Shown here one piece after another: positions 44,200 through 55,804 of a stretch of 64,000 nt of DNA. Numbering within the stretch: the stretch's first letter is position 1; each line of letters begins with the position of its first letter. The translations under genes and the position numbers were made by a program. The stretch is from Forficula auricularia (taxonomy: Eukaryota; Arthropoda; Insecta; Dermaptera; Forficulidae): contig JALMQS010000085.1 in assembly GCA_024734495.1 (NCBI GenBank), positions 13,678,048-13,742,047 on the forward strand, in the 5' to 3' direction. The notes beneath the pieces were generated by a model, which had not been told where the DNA came from, ran no database searches, and saw only the letters and a list, made by a program, of their open reading frames with translations.

Positions 44200-45164
44200 A
44201 AAAAATAAAACCGACTTCAAAAAAAATTAAATGCAACAAACAATATATTAATAAACTTAAAAATTAAATAAAATACACTAAAAGGTATAAAATAATTATC
44301 TTATTTAGTTACAACTAAACGACGAAATATTAACATGAAATACACTTTTGAAGTCGGTGCCAAACATATACTTTTATGAATCAAACTCGACGGATCTTAC
44401 TTAGTACGTTTGGCGGGTATGCTCGCTTATATAGTTTGTTTGGCACCGACTTCAAAAAGTGATTTCATGTTAATATTTCGTCGTTTAGTTGTAACTAAAT
44501 AAGATAATTATTTTATAACTTTTAGTGCATTTTATTTGAATTTTGAGTTCATTATTATTTTATTTGTTGCATTTAATTTTTTTGAAGTCGGTTTTATTTT
44601 TTTTATAAAAATTATTTTTATTTTTCTCTTGTTAGTGATGTTATTAATAGTGACTTAATATAATACCTCTGCATGCATCTCGTAAGAGAAAGCGTCGATC
44701 GAATGAATCAGAAAATGATAATAAAATTCAATTTATAAATATAGAAATTCTCTCAAAACGTTTGCGGGTTTTTAATGAATGTTAGAAGATTTTTTTCGAT
44801 AAAAGATTTTATTTATTATAATTTCGATTATTTGCTCATAAGAATTGGAGATTTACGTTATTTCGTCATTGATCATATCACCAGAACTTGACCAAATTAA
44901 TAAGGCACCACCCCTAAGGTACTCCATTTCCAATAAAAAAAGAATCATCGAAATCGGTTCATAAACAAAGAAGTTATGCCTGAACAAACATAACAAAAAA
45001 GGTCCAATACCAATGAAAAAAAAAACGGGACCAATCGGAAACTAAACTGAAGCCAATACAAAAAAAAATCATCAAAATCGGTTCACAATTGGTGAAGATA
45101 TCATAGACACACAAAAAAATTCAGTCGAATCGAGAACCTCCTTTTTTTTGAAGTCGGTTAAAAA
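44200..45164 (+). mobile_element. Family B element, copy 3 (uninterrupted reference)
   Basis: Palindrome 44200-44615, then 'gtgatgttattaatagtgac', 'aatcagaaaatgataataaa' (the empty site for the family C insert of copy 2), 'cagaacttgaccaaattaat', 'agaacctcc' and the terminal 'gaagtcggttaaaa'. No protein. Confidence 0.85.
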
Positions 45165-45365
45165 GATTAAAGGAGACAATAAAAGAATGTCTTCTGCTGG
45201 AAAAATAACTTTCATATATCAATTTCAGCGAATCAATTGTATTAGACTGATGAAGAGGGAAAACCATCGAAACTATAGTCTCGTTATAAATAAATTAAAA
45301 ATTTATTTTTCCAGCAGAAGACACACTCTTTTATTGTCTCCTTCAATTTATAAAAATTCTGCTAC
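45165..45365. mobile_element. Penelope-like terminal-repeat palindrome
   Basis: Left 'aaaggagacaataaaagaat' and 'gtcttctgctgg'; right 'ccagcagaagacacactctt', 'ttattgtctccttcaa'. A hammerhead-like motif lies between. Abuts the family B end without spacer. The frame 45148-45393 is a by-product. Confidence 0.75.
45236..45300 (+). ncRNA. Hammerhead-like motif, ACUAUAGUC type, copy 2
   Basis: CTGATGA (45247-45253), A, GAGGG-AAAA-CCATC (one mismatch), GAAAC, TATAGTC, TCGTTATAAAT. Matches the 5862 motif except for the stem II mismatch. Confidence 0.55.
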
Positions 45366-45734
45366 TCTCAGGAAAAAGAAAATTTCAATTTAACAAATAA
45401 GATTTTATTATTCAAAAGCTCAAAATGGCTAAACTTATTACACAATAATTAACTCTCAATTAAAATAATACTTTCCTGTTTATATAACAAAATTAAATAC
45501 CCATATAATTTCTTGATCTTGTAATTCCTTTCTCTTTACTACTAATAAATTTACTTTCTGGAATTTTCTCTAATAAAAAAAAGGAAAAAAAATTGCGAAC
45601 ATTTTTTTTAACCAATTAAATTGTGACTTGAATGTAATTTAATATAAAATATGTTTTTCTATTTATGAAAGTAGTAAAATTTTTCTTCATTTGAAAAAAT
45701 TCGGACAATTTCTTTTCCTTTATAAAATATAATA
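45366..45734. other. No gene recognised
   Basis: AT-rich tail after the palindrome. Confidence 0.35.
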
Positions 45735-45860
45735 TACTAATTAATAAAGTAAAGGGTGCGTAGTTTCACAGTGAATGAAATAAAACCCAAAGAGGATTAT
45801 AGAAACTCAATATATTTCGGATTATTAGTCCATCATCAGGAGTTTAAAGGTTTTTTTTTT
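45735..45860 (-). mobile_element. Penelope-type repeat, single arm
   Basis: 'aaagtaaagggtgcgtagtt', 'tcacagtgaatgaaataaaa' as at 35149, then the motif below and a T-run. The right arm is missing. Confidence 0.7.
45803..45845 (-). ncRNA. Hammerhead-like motif with intact stem I, copy 2
   Basis: Same as 35214-35256: AAACTC/GAGTTT stem I, CTGATGA, T, GGA/TCC, GAAATATAT. Confidence 0.65.
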
Positions 45861-46854
45861 TTTTACTTACATATTCTTTACACCTAAAACCTACATTCAC
45901 TTTCTCTAAGTAAAATTAATATACTAATATTATAATATATGTATTTATTCTAATATGTTTCGTACTACACCTTCAAGACTTTCAAATTAAAATTAATTAA
46001 GAAAAAAAAATTAATAAACTATTACTCAAATTTAATCAAGGAATAGCATTTCCACTTTAGTTATTTAGAAAACTTTTTTCGAACCCTATTTATTAATAAA
46101 ATCTAGTGCCCCTGAGTCGAACCTAGGACAGATTTATAAATTTTTCTTGAAATAAATTTTTTTAATTTTTCATACACAGACATAGGTACATATTTTTTTT
46201 TCATAAAATTTATTTACGTCAAAAAACGTGTAGATAAGTAAATATTAAAAAATTCCAAAAAGGGAATATACATGACGTGGATTTCAAAAAAATGACAAAA
46301 TCTCTGAAGGAAAGTCATATTTAAGAATATTCAATTTTCATAAAACTAATAGACAACTAAAAGTAAGATATGATTCTTGAAAAATATTGAAAATTTAAAT
46401 AAATAAATAAAAAAATAGCCGTTTATGAAAAAAGAATAAAAACGTCGGAAATACAACGTAAATTCGATATATCTGACGAAAAATTGGTCAAATTTAAACA
46501 AAAACTTTATTATTTTGTTATTAATCTTAAAACAGTATTCTCCTAATATTTACCGTTTTTGAGCTCTTAAGAAGTCTCTACTCGACCGTCTTTCCAGCTA
46601 CTTATAACCTTCAATCTTTCAAGACCAGCATCCACAGATACCTTCGACTTCTACCCAATCCCTAAATCTCCCTTATCTTCACGTTACAAGGGTCCACCAC
46701 GGACTTCAGAGGTTGTACCTTCTTGGTGCAACTTCTTCTTGTATCAATATCATTATATATAAAAAAAAAGTCATTCTATTACTTCATTTATCTTTATTTT
46801 ATTAAATGAGCAATTCTTCTATATATGTATATAGAATCAGATTCTCGAAAACTG
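45861..46854. other. About 1 kb without recognised gene
   Basis: AT-rich. A C/T-rich patch at 46560-46740 has no convincing frame; it may be a non-coding remnant. Confidence 0.35.
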
Positions 46855-47425
46855 CTCTAAAGATTTGGATGAAATTCACGGGTTAGGGGGTTTTAGGTTG
46901 ACAATTCGATCTGTCGCGATCTCATCTTCGGCTAAGTTGTTTTTGATGGGTTTCTTTGTTAATTAAAATAATTATTCACAGGTGGTTGTTTGAATAAAAA
47001 TTTATAATTACATTTTTATTCAATTTTCTTTTAATAAAATTAATTGGTTTTTTTATTTTAAATTCCACTAATAGATCATTACAAATATTATTATATATTA
47101 GAATTTGCCAATTTAATTAATTAAAGGTATTTTTCTATAAAATAATTTATTAGAATATCAATTTCATTCTCTTAAAAAATCCGACAATTCGAAGGATCGT
47201 ACCTCCTTCTTCAGGATTTAAAAGGGTCAACGAAAGAACCTCCGTGTATATTAATATTATTTTTAATTGCAATTAAATTCAAAACTATGTGGCCAGTGAT
47301 AGGTCTTGATGATGGCCATAGCGGGTCAAAACGTTGGTAAAAATATAAATTAAGTTTTATTTCAATTTTATTTTATTTTGACTGCGATTAAAAATTTCTG
47401 TGTTCCAGGTACTTTTAAGTATATA
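46855..47425 (+). mobile_element. Family D element, copy 3 (no family C insert)
   Basis: Runs from 'attcacgggttagggggttt' through 'gccaatttaattaattaaag' to 'gtgttccaggtac' in one piece. Comparison with 25.66-26.82 kb defines the family C insertion point at AATTAATTAAA. No coding. Confidence 0.75.
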
Positions 47426-47429
47426 AGTT

Positions 47430-48024
47430 AAAATTCTAAAATCATTCCCCCCCCCCTTAATTTATCCTATTTAAGTTCACCCTCCCATCTCTAGATTTTC
47501 GATAGAGTTTCGTCCAGCATAGTAGGTAGAGCGTATCGAACCAGCATGAATGGTAATAGGAAACTTTGAAATTGGACCTGAGATTCAGCCAGGGGCTTCC
47601 TGCCTTCCGTCACGAAGATTCACAAATGTTATGGAATTTCAAAATGAATATTATATGTACCTATAGTATAGTCGTTCCTCCTCTTAGATTTCATCGCACG
47701 GTATGGGCGGTGGCAGATAGTTGGACTATCGTTTACCGATATATACATCGAAAACGTTTTGTATATATTAAAACCAAGGACATTGCGAATTGTGGCTGGA
47801 ATCTTAATAAGACCATTTTGCTAACTTTACCATAAATACACGATTAAATACGAAATGACCTTTCACAAAACTTCCTTTTATATATTATACTCTTTACCTT
47901 CAACAATTTTGACTTCCGAATATTGTATCATATTTTATGCACTACAATATTTTAAATCTTTTAAACACATTTCAGACTTTTTCTATTGTACTGACTCTAA
48001 TATCTAATCATAACATGGTAGTAA
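47430..48024. other. Unassigned; one 89-codon frame
   Basis: The frame 47566-47835 has mixed codons and several Trp but no motif I know. It overlaps no repeat recognised here. I leave it as unassigned. Confidence 0.3.
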
Positions 48025-48027
48025 AAT

Positions 48028-48175
48028 TTGAATTTTTATTTAAATCACACATACTTAATTATAATTATTTATTGAACACGAACAAATAATACAATATAAT
48101 TTGTTCGTGTTCAATAAATAATTATAATTAATTATGTGCGATTTAAATAAAAATTCAAATTTTAATCAAATTATC
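48028..48175. repeat. TTTAAATCACAC palindrome, copy 3
   Basis: 'tttgaatttttatttaaatc', 'ttattgaacacgaacaaat', short AT loop, inverse. No hammerhead-like centre: a deleted form of the 34.4-kb palindrome. Confidence 0.85.
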
Positions 48176-48218
48176 ACAAAAAAAGCTTTAGCTTCATAAC
48201 TAATGGTATAGAGTAGAT

Positions 48219-48604
48219 CAGTGGTTCTTAACCTTTTTAAGCCGCGATCCAAATTTGAGAAATATGTTTATGTTGCAACTCCCTAAAAAATATATATATT
48301 TTTTTAATTATCTTTATTTAGACCATACTTAAGCAATTTTCTTAAATTTTACAATTATGACATTTTTTTGAACTCACATATAATTTTTTTTAACAATTAA
48401 GATAAACAAAGGTACTTTTCGATTCAAGGAAAATTTAATGAAAAAGCACTGTGTTTTTCATATTTTCACTTTTAATAGTATTGAATAAATAAAAATATAT
48501 TTTTAAACTTATTGAAAATGGTAATATATTTGGACTCTGCACGATCCAAAGAATGTGCATCACGACCCAATTTTGGGGCGCGACCCATAGGTTAAGAACC
48601 ACTG
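48219..48604. mobile_element. hAT-like non-autonomous element
   Basis: CAGTGGTTCTTAACCT at both ends (inverted), flanked by GAGTAGAT (48211-48218) and GAGTAGAA (48605-48612), 7 of 8 identical. GC-rich GCGCGACCC near the right end. 386 bp, no transposase. The duplication lies inside 'ggtatagagtag', so the host site is readable. Confidence 0.9.
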
Positions 48605-48612
48605 GAGTAGAA

Positions 48613-49380
48613 ACTAAAGGGTCTTTAGCTTAAGAGCGTACCGAGTCATGAAAAAGTTCTCATAATTATTTATTTACTTAAATTAGTATTCAGGGTATAA
48701 AATAAACCAAACAATTATTGCATTTTTTCACTTTCCTTTATCCGACGTTTCGTTCACAATTTGGACTTTTTCAGGTTCAAAAAAAAAAAAATTCTAAGAA
48801 TATTCTGAAGAAATCCAAATGGTAAAATATTTTATGTTATTTAATTTTAATTTGGAGAAAGACTTTTGGTGACTTATTATATGTAATTATTTTTGTCAGC
48901 AAAGGGTTTGAATTATACAAATGAAAGAAATAGCTTATTAATGCAAACTTTTCTGTCTACTCTTAACTAGCCATACAGCCCTTGCTTCCTATTTAACGAT
49001 TTGTTTATTTATTTATTTTTTTAGATTTTTCGCATTTTTTAATCGAAACTAAAAATACCGGTTATATTTTTAAAATTTCAATTGAAAAGACAAATAACCA
49101 TATATAACAAATCGAATCCTCATATGGAGAGCTTTTGAGCACTTGTTCTTCTTAATGGATGAAATTTGGCACAAAGCTAGTATCATTAATTACATTGTAT
49201 CTTTTTGCCAAAAAATTTCAAATTTTTAGCTCAAACCGTTTGCTGGCAATTTTTTTTTTTTCAAATCTTGAAAATTTGCGGCTAATGTACCCAGTCTTGG
49301 TATAAAAAACAAAACAAAAAAAAACACGATGGTCACAATATCTGAGATTTTAGTAGAAAAGATGTTTATATTACATGTCA
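48613..49380. other. No gene; degenerate hammerhead-like remnant
   Basis: At 48735-48780, minus strand: CTGAAAA, A, GTCC..., GAAC, GAAACGTC. G8 of the core is A, so it is probably inactive. Rest unassigned. Confidence 0.4.
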
Positions 49381-49384
49381 GAGG

Positions 49385-49460
49385 GCTTCATCCTCCCGGG
49401 ATGTGAACTCGAGGACTAACCTGCTTGCCGGGCAGTTAGTCTAACCTCGAGACAATAAAT
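49385..49460 (-). tRNA. tRNA-derived sequence, probable SINE remnant
   Basis: Minus: 'gaggttagactaactgcc', 'cggcaagcagg', 'gagttcacatccc'. The ACTGC...GCAG hairpin has loop CCGGCAA (C at the usual T33), and GAGTTCACATCC resembles box B. D-arm and acceptor pairing are poor. Not a working tRNA. Confidence 0.35.
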
Positions 49461-51360
49461 ATTTTTGTTGTTTTTTGTTTATTAAGAATTTTTGAATTAA
49501 TAAAATCAAGAGTGCATCCAGGAATGAATGCTTAACTTATATTGCCGTCTTTTTGATAAATTTATCGTGCCTTTTTCTGGACATATTGGTAAATAGTCAT
49601 GGATTATGTATTTTTCACATTCACTAAAATACATTTCTTAAAGTTTTTATAATAAAATAATTAACGATTTTTGAATTCTGAAAAATGAATTAAAATTTTT
49701 CTACTTATAATATATATATAATAGCCCAGATTAATTTACAGCAACGCTAACGTAATGCTGCCGACAGGAAGCGCTGATGCCGTCGGTATATTTGCTCCAA
49801 ATTTGAAATATAATTGTAATTTGAATTCGAATTTTGAAATGCAAGACTTCAATTGATTTTAAATTAAGGAACATTAAATATATTGATAATTATTCCTCCC
49901 CCTCACCACTCAAAAATTAAATATTCAATTCTCTTTTCTTTGTCCAGAAAAGAAGAAATTAATCACATCTTATTTGATTTATATTTTATATATTATTTGT
50001 TTATTTTTTTAATAATTTGCCACTTTTTTATAATTTTTTAAAAATCTAAATTTTGTTATTCTTATTTTTTGATTTTTACAAAATTGAACGCATGCCCGAG
50101 TTTTTCATGGCAATACTGGAGCAACTTGTCATACAAACAACACCTGATCTCTTTTAAATATTTGGAGCCTTATATCGATTATCGATCCCAAATTTTAAAA
50201 CATGATATAATATAATTCTCCTCTCCCACGATCCCACTTATTTAAATAAATCTATTTCCACACAAAAAATATCACAATGCTGTAGATTATTAAAAAAAAA
50301 AATACTTCCAGATTCATATCTAGAGCCTCATTTCTGTAGCTGTGTCAGGACGAAAATGAGAGGAAACTTTTAAGAGACTATGTATTTTCGGGAGTTTACA
50401 GGTATACATTTGGAGTGTTTTTTAAGAGGAATAAAAATTTTAGACCGAGACGCTGCCGAGGAACACTCGGGAGGGCCGAGCCTCGAGTGCATGCCGAAGG
50501 CACCCACAAAAAGCTCGTTAATAATATTTAAGTAGAGGATGCTTAAAAAAAAGAAGAAAAAAGTACCAGCCTAAGATCTCGTCATCTTTATGTTGACCTT
50601 TGTTAAAAGTTCTATTTTTTTTGCTGTTTCTAAAAGTAGCTACGATCTGTTATCAGGCCTCGACTTCTTCACTCTGGATTGACTCTGCTTATCAAAATTA
50701 GCAATTCAAAGTACTATTAGCTATTATCGTGAGGCTTAAAAAATAGAATGAAAAATTTGTTTTTGTTGAATTTGAATGTGTCCTATTGCGATTCATCACT
50801 CTCCACACGTCATAAAACCATTTCCTTTATCGTGTTTATAATATATATTATAATTTATAAACAAACGAATTAATTTATCAGTTGGGCGGAATGAACTTCC
50901 TCAGGCCATGGTCTCAATCCGCTCTTAAGATAATATTCTTTGATCATAAAAAATCTTCCTTAAAATGTGCGATTAGCGAATGATTTATTGGCAAATGTGG
51001 ACTTCTGAGAGCAGTGTTGGTGCTCTTACTTTATTGTGTAAGATGAATTCTAAAAAATATAAAAACTGGCATTAATAAGTTTTTCGAAGAAATTTTTTTG
51101 ATAGTTTCTTGTTAAAATGACTGAGAAATATTTTCTGAAAGTTGTAGTGACTTCTAATCCATTCATAAGTTCCGACAATTTACTAAATTGGTTTATTGCA
51201 CCAGAATTCTCATCATCATAAGGTCATCAATCCGGAAACTCATTATATTCTATGTCATTTCCTTTACTTTTCTATCCCGCATCCCCACATCTTTTAGAAC
51301 CCGTTGATCCCAAATTAGATTATTATATTGATAGAATTTTGATGGCTGTATATGTATATA
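49461..51360. other. 1.9 kb without recognised gene
   Basis: AT-rich. GC-rich patch 50440-50515 contains GCCGAGG and CCTCGAG inverted blocks, no frame. Nothing else assigned. Confidence 0.4.
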
Positions 51361-51424
51361 ATTAAGTAATGGAGAGGGATTCAGCCAATGGGTAGCCTCT
51401 GCTGAATAAAAAACTCCCAATTAT

Positions 51425-51470
51425 GGAAAACGTTTCGGCTTTAATTAAATAATGCCATCATCAGTTCCTA
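51425..51470 (-). ncRNA. Hammerhead-like motif, ACGUUUU type, left arm
   Basis: GGAA, CTGATGA, T, GGC with 14-base loop and GCC, GAAACGT, TTTCC. Mirror of the right-arm motif. Confidence 0.65.
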
Positions 51471-51658
51471 AGAGAGTATTAGCGACACAATTAATTTTAT
51501 AAATAAATTGTCCGCGTTGCGCATATCGAGTGAGAGCACACCAAGATTTATGTACCATTTTGTAATTCATATAATTTTTTATATTATGATAAAATCCACA
51601 ACAACTCTGCCTGCGGACAATTTATTTATAAAATTAATTGTGTCGCTAATAATCTCTT

Positions 51659-51704
51659 AGGAACTGATGATGGCATTATTTAATTAAAGCCGAAACGTTT
51701 TCCA
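51659..51704 (+). ncRNA. Hammerhead-like motif, ACGUUUU type, right arm
   Basis: GGAA, CTGATGA (51664-51670), T, GGC/GCC, GAAAC (51692-51696), GTTTTCC. Stem I GGAA/TTCC, stem III ACGT. Core intact. Confidence 0.65.
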
Positions 51705-51904
51705 TAATTGGGAGTTTTTTATTCAGCAGAGGCTACCCATTGGCTGAATCCCTCTCCATTACTTAATTATTATATTATTATTAAATTATTATATATATTA
51801 AATTATATTATTATTAATAATAAAAAACTAGTAACCCCTACTTAGAATATCACTTTGCCCAGGAAAATTACGATTTTAACAGAAAATAATTTCTGGTAAA
51901 TATT

Positions 51905-52007
51905 TTATTGCTGGAATACCTTTATAAGGGGGGTTCGTTGGTTGGGGGTCCAGGGGACGTGCCGCCTGGCTAGCAAGAGGGCCGCCGAAGGCGAGCCTTG
52001 CAGCTAG
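51905..52007 (+). mobile_element. Helitron-like 3' terminus (copy 3)
   Basis: GC-rich block, hairpin AAGGC-ga-GCCTT, GCAG, CTAG (52004-52007), then T. 'ggggtccaggggacgtgccg' is upstream. Only the 3' 100 bp. Confidence 0.65.
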
Positions 52008-52019
52008 TAAATAAATAAA

Positions 52020-52070
52020 ATTTATAATTCCAGCAGAAGGCACACTCTTTTATTGTCTCCTTCAATATTT
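52020..52070. repeat. Penelope-like repeat end fragment
   Basis: 'tttataattccagcagaagg', 'cacactcttttattgtctcc', 'ttcaa': one outer end without hammerhead part, directly beside the Helitron end. Confidence 0.7.
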
Positions 52071-52079
52071 TTTGAAGCT

Positions 52080-53055
52080 TTGATTATTCTAGTCTTAATG
52101 TAAATTTCCCAATGAATTCGAATTAAATGCATGTATCGACTTTCATTTCTGGAAGTATAATTAAGGGGGGGGGGGGTATTTTGTAAAGTTCATTTTATTT
52201 CTTGTCATGAGTGCATGTTAAACCCCGCAAACTCTATCAATCTTTCACCTTCACCTTCACCTTGATGATCGATATCATGAGCGTGTTGTCTATGGTACCT
52301 TACCCACGTTTTTCCAACTGATTCCCCCCTTTTAGGTATCCTTCCTTCCACCCCTGGCTGTTTCCATAAACGGTTCCTCCCTTTCCGATCACCTGAATCT
52401 TAATCAATCGCTTGGGAAGAAGAATTGGCTGCTGGAATTCGAGATTTCGATTCTCAGGGTAATTGGAGATGGATTCTCAGGGTCCGCTTCCTTCCCACCT
52501 TAAAAGGCCTTGCGAGTTCTTCTTGCTCGCCGGGGAATAAAAAGCATTCTTCGCCATTTATTCTCGAGCGCATTTCACTTACTCTATTATTCCCCGGGAG
52601 TAAATTATAGACCTGTTTACTATTAGAGAACTCAACCAGCCGTTCAACTTCTTTTTTTTTTTTTGTACTTATTTATTATTTACTTTGTTTTGAGATCTTT
52701 GCTCCCTCTCAGAAAAAGTGCGTTATTGAACCTACTATGTCTTTCTGAAACAGTTTGAGAGCATTAATCAATTTTTTTTTGTAATCTGTATAAAATCAGC
52801 CATTCTATACAAAGAAATAATTAAAAAAAAAATAAATAAAATGAAATTTTTAATGCAATACTCGATTGTCTAGAAAAGCTGCTTTTTTGTAAATGATCGT
52901 CAAAATGGAAGAACTTTTTTTCATAAAATATATTTTCAAAATTATTTCGTAGAATTATTTTTAGTTTTTTTTAGTTTTATCAATGATACAGAAATTATAG
53001 AAAAGACTATATAAAAAAATATATATGTATATTTTTATATTAAAAAATACCTACA
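52080..53055. other. Unassigned, partly GC-richer
   Basis: 52190-52620 is less AT-rich, contains 'caccttcaccttcacctt' and no repeat seen elsewhere. The frame 52425-52610 has no known motif. It could be regulatory or untranslated sequence. Confidence 0.35.
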
Positions 53056-53059
53056 AATC

Positions 53060-53640
53060 TTTAAAAAACAATCAAAAACACGTTTATTAGAAACCGAGGG
53101 GTGAACCGCGACCTAATATGCTGTACATCTACTTCCACTTGTACTTCCAAATATTTCCAAGTATTTCCAAATATTTCCAATTACTTCCAAATATTTCCAA
53201 GTACTTCCAAATATTTCCAAGTACTTCCAAATATTTCCAAGTATTTCCAAATATTCCCAATTACTTCCAAATATTTCCAAGCACTTTCAAATATTTCCAA
53301 GTAATTCCAAATATTTCCAATTACTTCCAAATATTTCCAAGCACTTTCAAATATTTCCAAGTACTCCCAAAATACTTCCAAAGAGGTGTACACCTAATTC
53401 CAAACGCGGATCACCCCTCGTTAGAAACCAAACGTTTCGAGAGAATTTCTCCTTTTTACAACTTGGTAAATTTTTGTAAAAAATAAAAAAATAAAAAAAA
53501 GTTGCTTCCATCCAAAATTTAGAAAGTAACAATATTTTAGAGGAAGCAAATTTTTTTTCTTTTTACAAAGTTTACCATTGAAAAGGAGTCTCCCGAAACG
53601 TTTGGTTTCGAATAAACGTGTTTTTTATTGTTTTTAAGAT
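53060..53640. mobile_element. Penelope-type foldback split by a hAT element
   Basis: 'caatcaaaaacacgtttatt' and 'ccaaacgtttcgagag' on the left become one arm when the hAT insert is set aside; the inverse is at about 53585-53635. Hammerhead-like order is recognisable (UUGAAAA, GGAG/CCC, GAAACGUUUGG, stem I ACCA/UGGU), but the core is mutated. Confidence 0.65.
53095..53420. mobile_element. hAT-like element with minisatellite (copy 2)
   Basis: Ends CGAGGGGTGAACCGCG and CGCGGATCACCCCTCG, flanked by TTAGAAAC at 53087-53094 and 53421-53428, identical in all 8 bases. Minisatellite of TTCCAAATAT/TTCCAAGTAC units, about 24 repeats, half of copy 1. Frames of 60-122 codons here are artefacts. Confidence 0.9.
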
Positions 53641-53984
53641 TTTGTGTTTTTTAATATTTGTTATACAATCAATAATTAATTTTTTCAATATTATTATACT
53701 TAATTTGTTTTGACGGTTGGTTAATAATTATGTTATCACAATATCATTTAGGTATAATAACCTTTCTACCTTTAAATATCAATGAACTCTTCGAGTCACG
53801 AACCTGGAAGTGTCACGAATATTAAATAAAAACGAGCTTATAAAAAAATAAAAATTTACTATAATTTATTGTTATATATGTGTCGCTGAAAAGTCAATGT
53901 GATCAACTCCATTTAAAAGAGCAATCGATAAAAATTAATGTTTTTTTTAATTCTATCCCCATAAGAAAACGTATTCAGAAAAAA
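53641..53984. other. No gene recognised
   Basis: AT-rich spacer. Confidence 0.35.
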
Positions 53985-54270
53985 ATAAATATGTGTGAGC
54001 CTCATCCACATAATCTCACTGGGGAAGTGAAACTGCCGTAGATGTTATTGAAATAATTTAAATTTCCTAATTTTAATTAGTTTTATTTGTTATTAAATAT
54101 TAGTAGGTTTTAAAACCATAATTTAAATTTCCTAATTTTAAAAATTTTATTTGTCATTAAATATAAGTGGGTTTTAAAAAAATTATTTTCCCTCTCTTGA
54201 GTCATTTCCCCTTTATTGTAACAAAAAAATCAAACAGATACGTCGCTAAAGAAGTTGCACTTCAAAAATA
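53985..54270 (+). repeat. Family G repeat, longest copy
   Basis: 'tatgtgtgagcctcatccac', 'taatttaaatttcctaattt' in two tandem halves of about 75 bp, 'cagatacgtcgctaaagaag'. Shares blocks with 8268-8454 and, inverted, 20285-20350. Confidence 0.7.
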
Positions 54271-54664
54271 AAAAGTAGGCCCTTTAGGAAGAAAACCTAG
54301 TAAGGATTGAAACCTTAGGTACTCAAAAAAATAAACCAAATTTGTTGGATAAAAATTTTAGGAAAATTTAGAAATTTTCCAAAAGTGGAATTAACCGTAT
54401 TGAGCGAGGTTAGTTATTATTACACTACATAGTATATAAATTTATTGTTTATATCTATAAATCTTTTAAAATTTAAGTGACTATGTAGAATTTATATTTT
54501 ATAACTTAAAGAGATTTTTAGTCACATAAAATAAATAAATTCAATAATTTTTATCAATTATTATTATTTATTTGATTAATTTACAAGATATTAGTGAATT
54601 TCGTTCAAAATGTGGAATTTGTCACTTTGCATACATAATTCATCATTTGTAATGAAGTTGTTGA
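54271..54664. other. No gene recognised
   Basis: AT-rich spacer. Confidence 0.35.
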
Positions 54665-54785
54665 AGCTTTTATTTTTGTGTTAATTTGATTAAAGTTTGA
54701 ATTTTTATTTAAATCACACATAAATAAATAATTATAATTAATTATGTGTGATTTAAATAAAAATTCAAACTTTAAATCATCCTTA
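54665..54785. repeat. TTTAAATCACAC palindrome, copy 4
   Basis: 'aaagtttgaatttttattta', 'aatcacacata' and inverse about an AT loop. No central motif. Confidence 0.8.
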
Positions 54786-54844
54786 TAGCATAGATAATTT
54801 ATAAACACTCTTCATTGTAATCAATTAGATTAGAATAACTGAGA

Positions 54845-54900
54845 CGGATTTTACTTCTGAAGATGGTCAACCAGGGATGATCGAAACTGTCTGGTAAATT
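54845..54900 (+). ncRNA. Hammerhead-like motif, single copy with strong stem I
   Basis: TTTACTT, CTGAAGA (54857-54863), T, GGTC-loop-GATC, GAAAC, TGTC (cleavage triplet 54889-54891), TGGTAAA. TTTAC/GTAAA plus a wobble pair forms stem I. Not in a palindrome. All core bases kept. Confidence 0.65.
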
Positions 54901-55308
54901 AATCAAATAGATAATAATACTTAATTGATAATAATTATTGTATTTATTTATTCTATGTGACTAAAAAACCCTTTAATTTATAAAATATGTCTATGAAGTC
55001 TTAACTTACGCTTATTCATGTTCAACATGAAATCTACCCTTAAGGGGCAATTTTATTTTCTAATCTAAAGGTTTGACCTTAGTGATAAATATATCTATGT
55101 ACTCTTCATACCATGCATATAGTCTATTTTATTTATCAGACTATGGCATAGTATATGGCATAATTATTTATGGCATAGTCACTATGCCATAAATAATTAT
55201 TTTTCATTGGAAAAGCAATAGTTGTATAAAATTGTAATTTTTTGGAGAAAGGTTTCTGGATCGCTCTGTTTTTCTGTAAAAATACAGGTTTATTAAAAAT
55301 GATACCTA
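54901..55308. other. No gene; small inverted repeat
   Basis: 'taattatttatggcatag' and 'ctatgccataaataatta' at 55160-55201 form a short perfect palindrome, 18-bp arms. Otherwise AT-rich. Confidence 0.5.
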
Positions 55309-55309
55309 C

Positions 55310-55804
55310 AGGGTGTCCCGTATCACAACGATAAGCCGTGAACAGGGGATAGGCCAGTTTTATGTTTTTAAATTAGCTAATTTTGCAAAAAAAAGTACAA
55401 ATAATTTTTTTCCCAAAGAAAGTACCTACAAAGTGCTATACCATTTTGAAATCTCGACTAAATGGGCCAATTTTTTAAATAACTTGCTATGATAGTTTAC
55501 TAGACTTTTTTACATTAAAGATGATTCAAAGTTAGCTGATGAAAATTTTTTAAAAGATAAGTCAGGCATCAATATTTTTTTTTCTCCAAAAGTATAGTAC
55601 TTATGATTTTATTTTGAATTCTGGTCTATAGCAGGATTATTCAGGATTGCGTAACAAAAATTATATAATAGGGATTTTCACCATTTTCAAAAAAACACCT
55701 ATAACTCGAAAACTATAAGACTTTTATATAAAAAAATTACGTTCTGGGCAGTAGTAAATTGGCCTACCCCTGTACATGGTTTATGGTTGTGATAAGGGAC
55801 ACTC
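55310..55804. mobile_element. TIR element, ACAGGGTGTCCC type
   Basis: Left 'acagggtgtcccgtatcaca', 'tgaacaggggataggcca' and right (inverse) 'ggcctacccctgtaca', 'tgtgataagggacactca' are imperfect inverted repeats about 55 bp long. 495 bp, no coding. A terminal fragment is at 15.24 kb. Confidence 0.7.

Larger units (their letters stand above)
51361..51769. mobile_element. 409-bp palindrome with paired hammerhead-like motifs
   Basis: Arms of about 155 bp are almost identical: 'attaagtaatggagaggg', 'cagccaatgggtagcctctg', 'aactcccaattatggaaaac', 'gcgacacaattaattttata', 'aaattgtccgc'. Loop about 100 bp. The near-perfect arms suggest recent origin or gene conversion. Confidence 0.9.
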
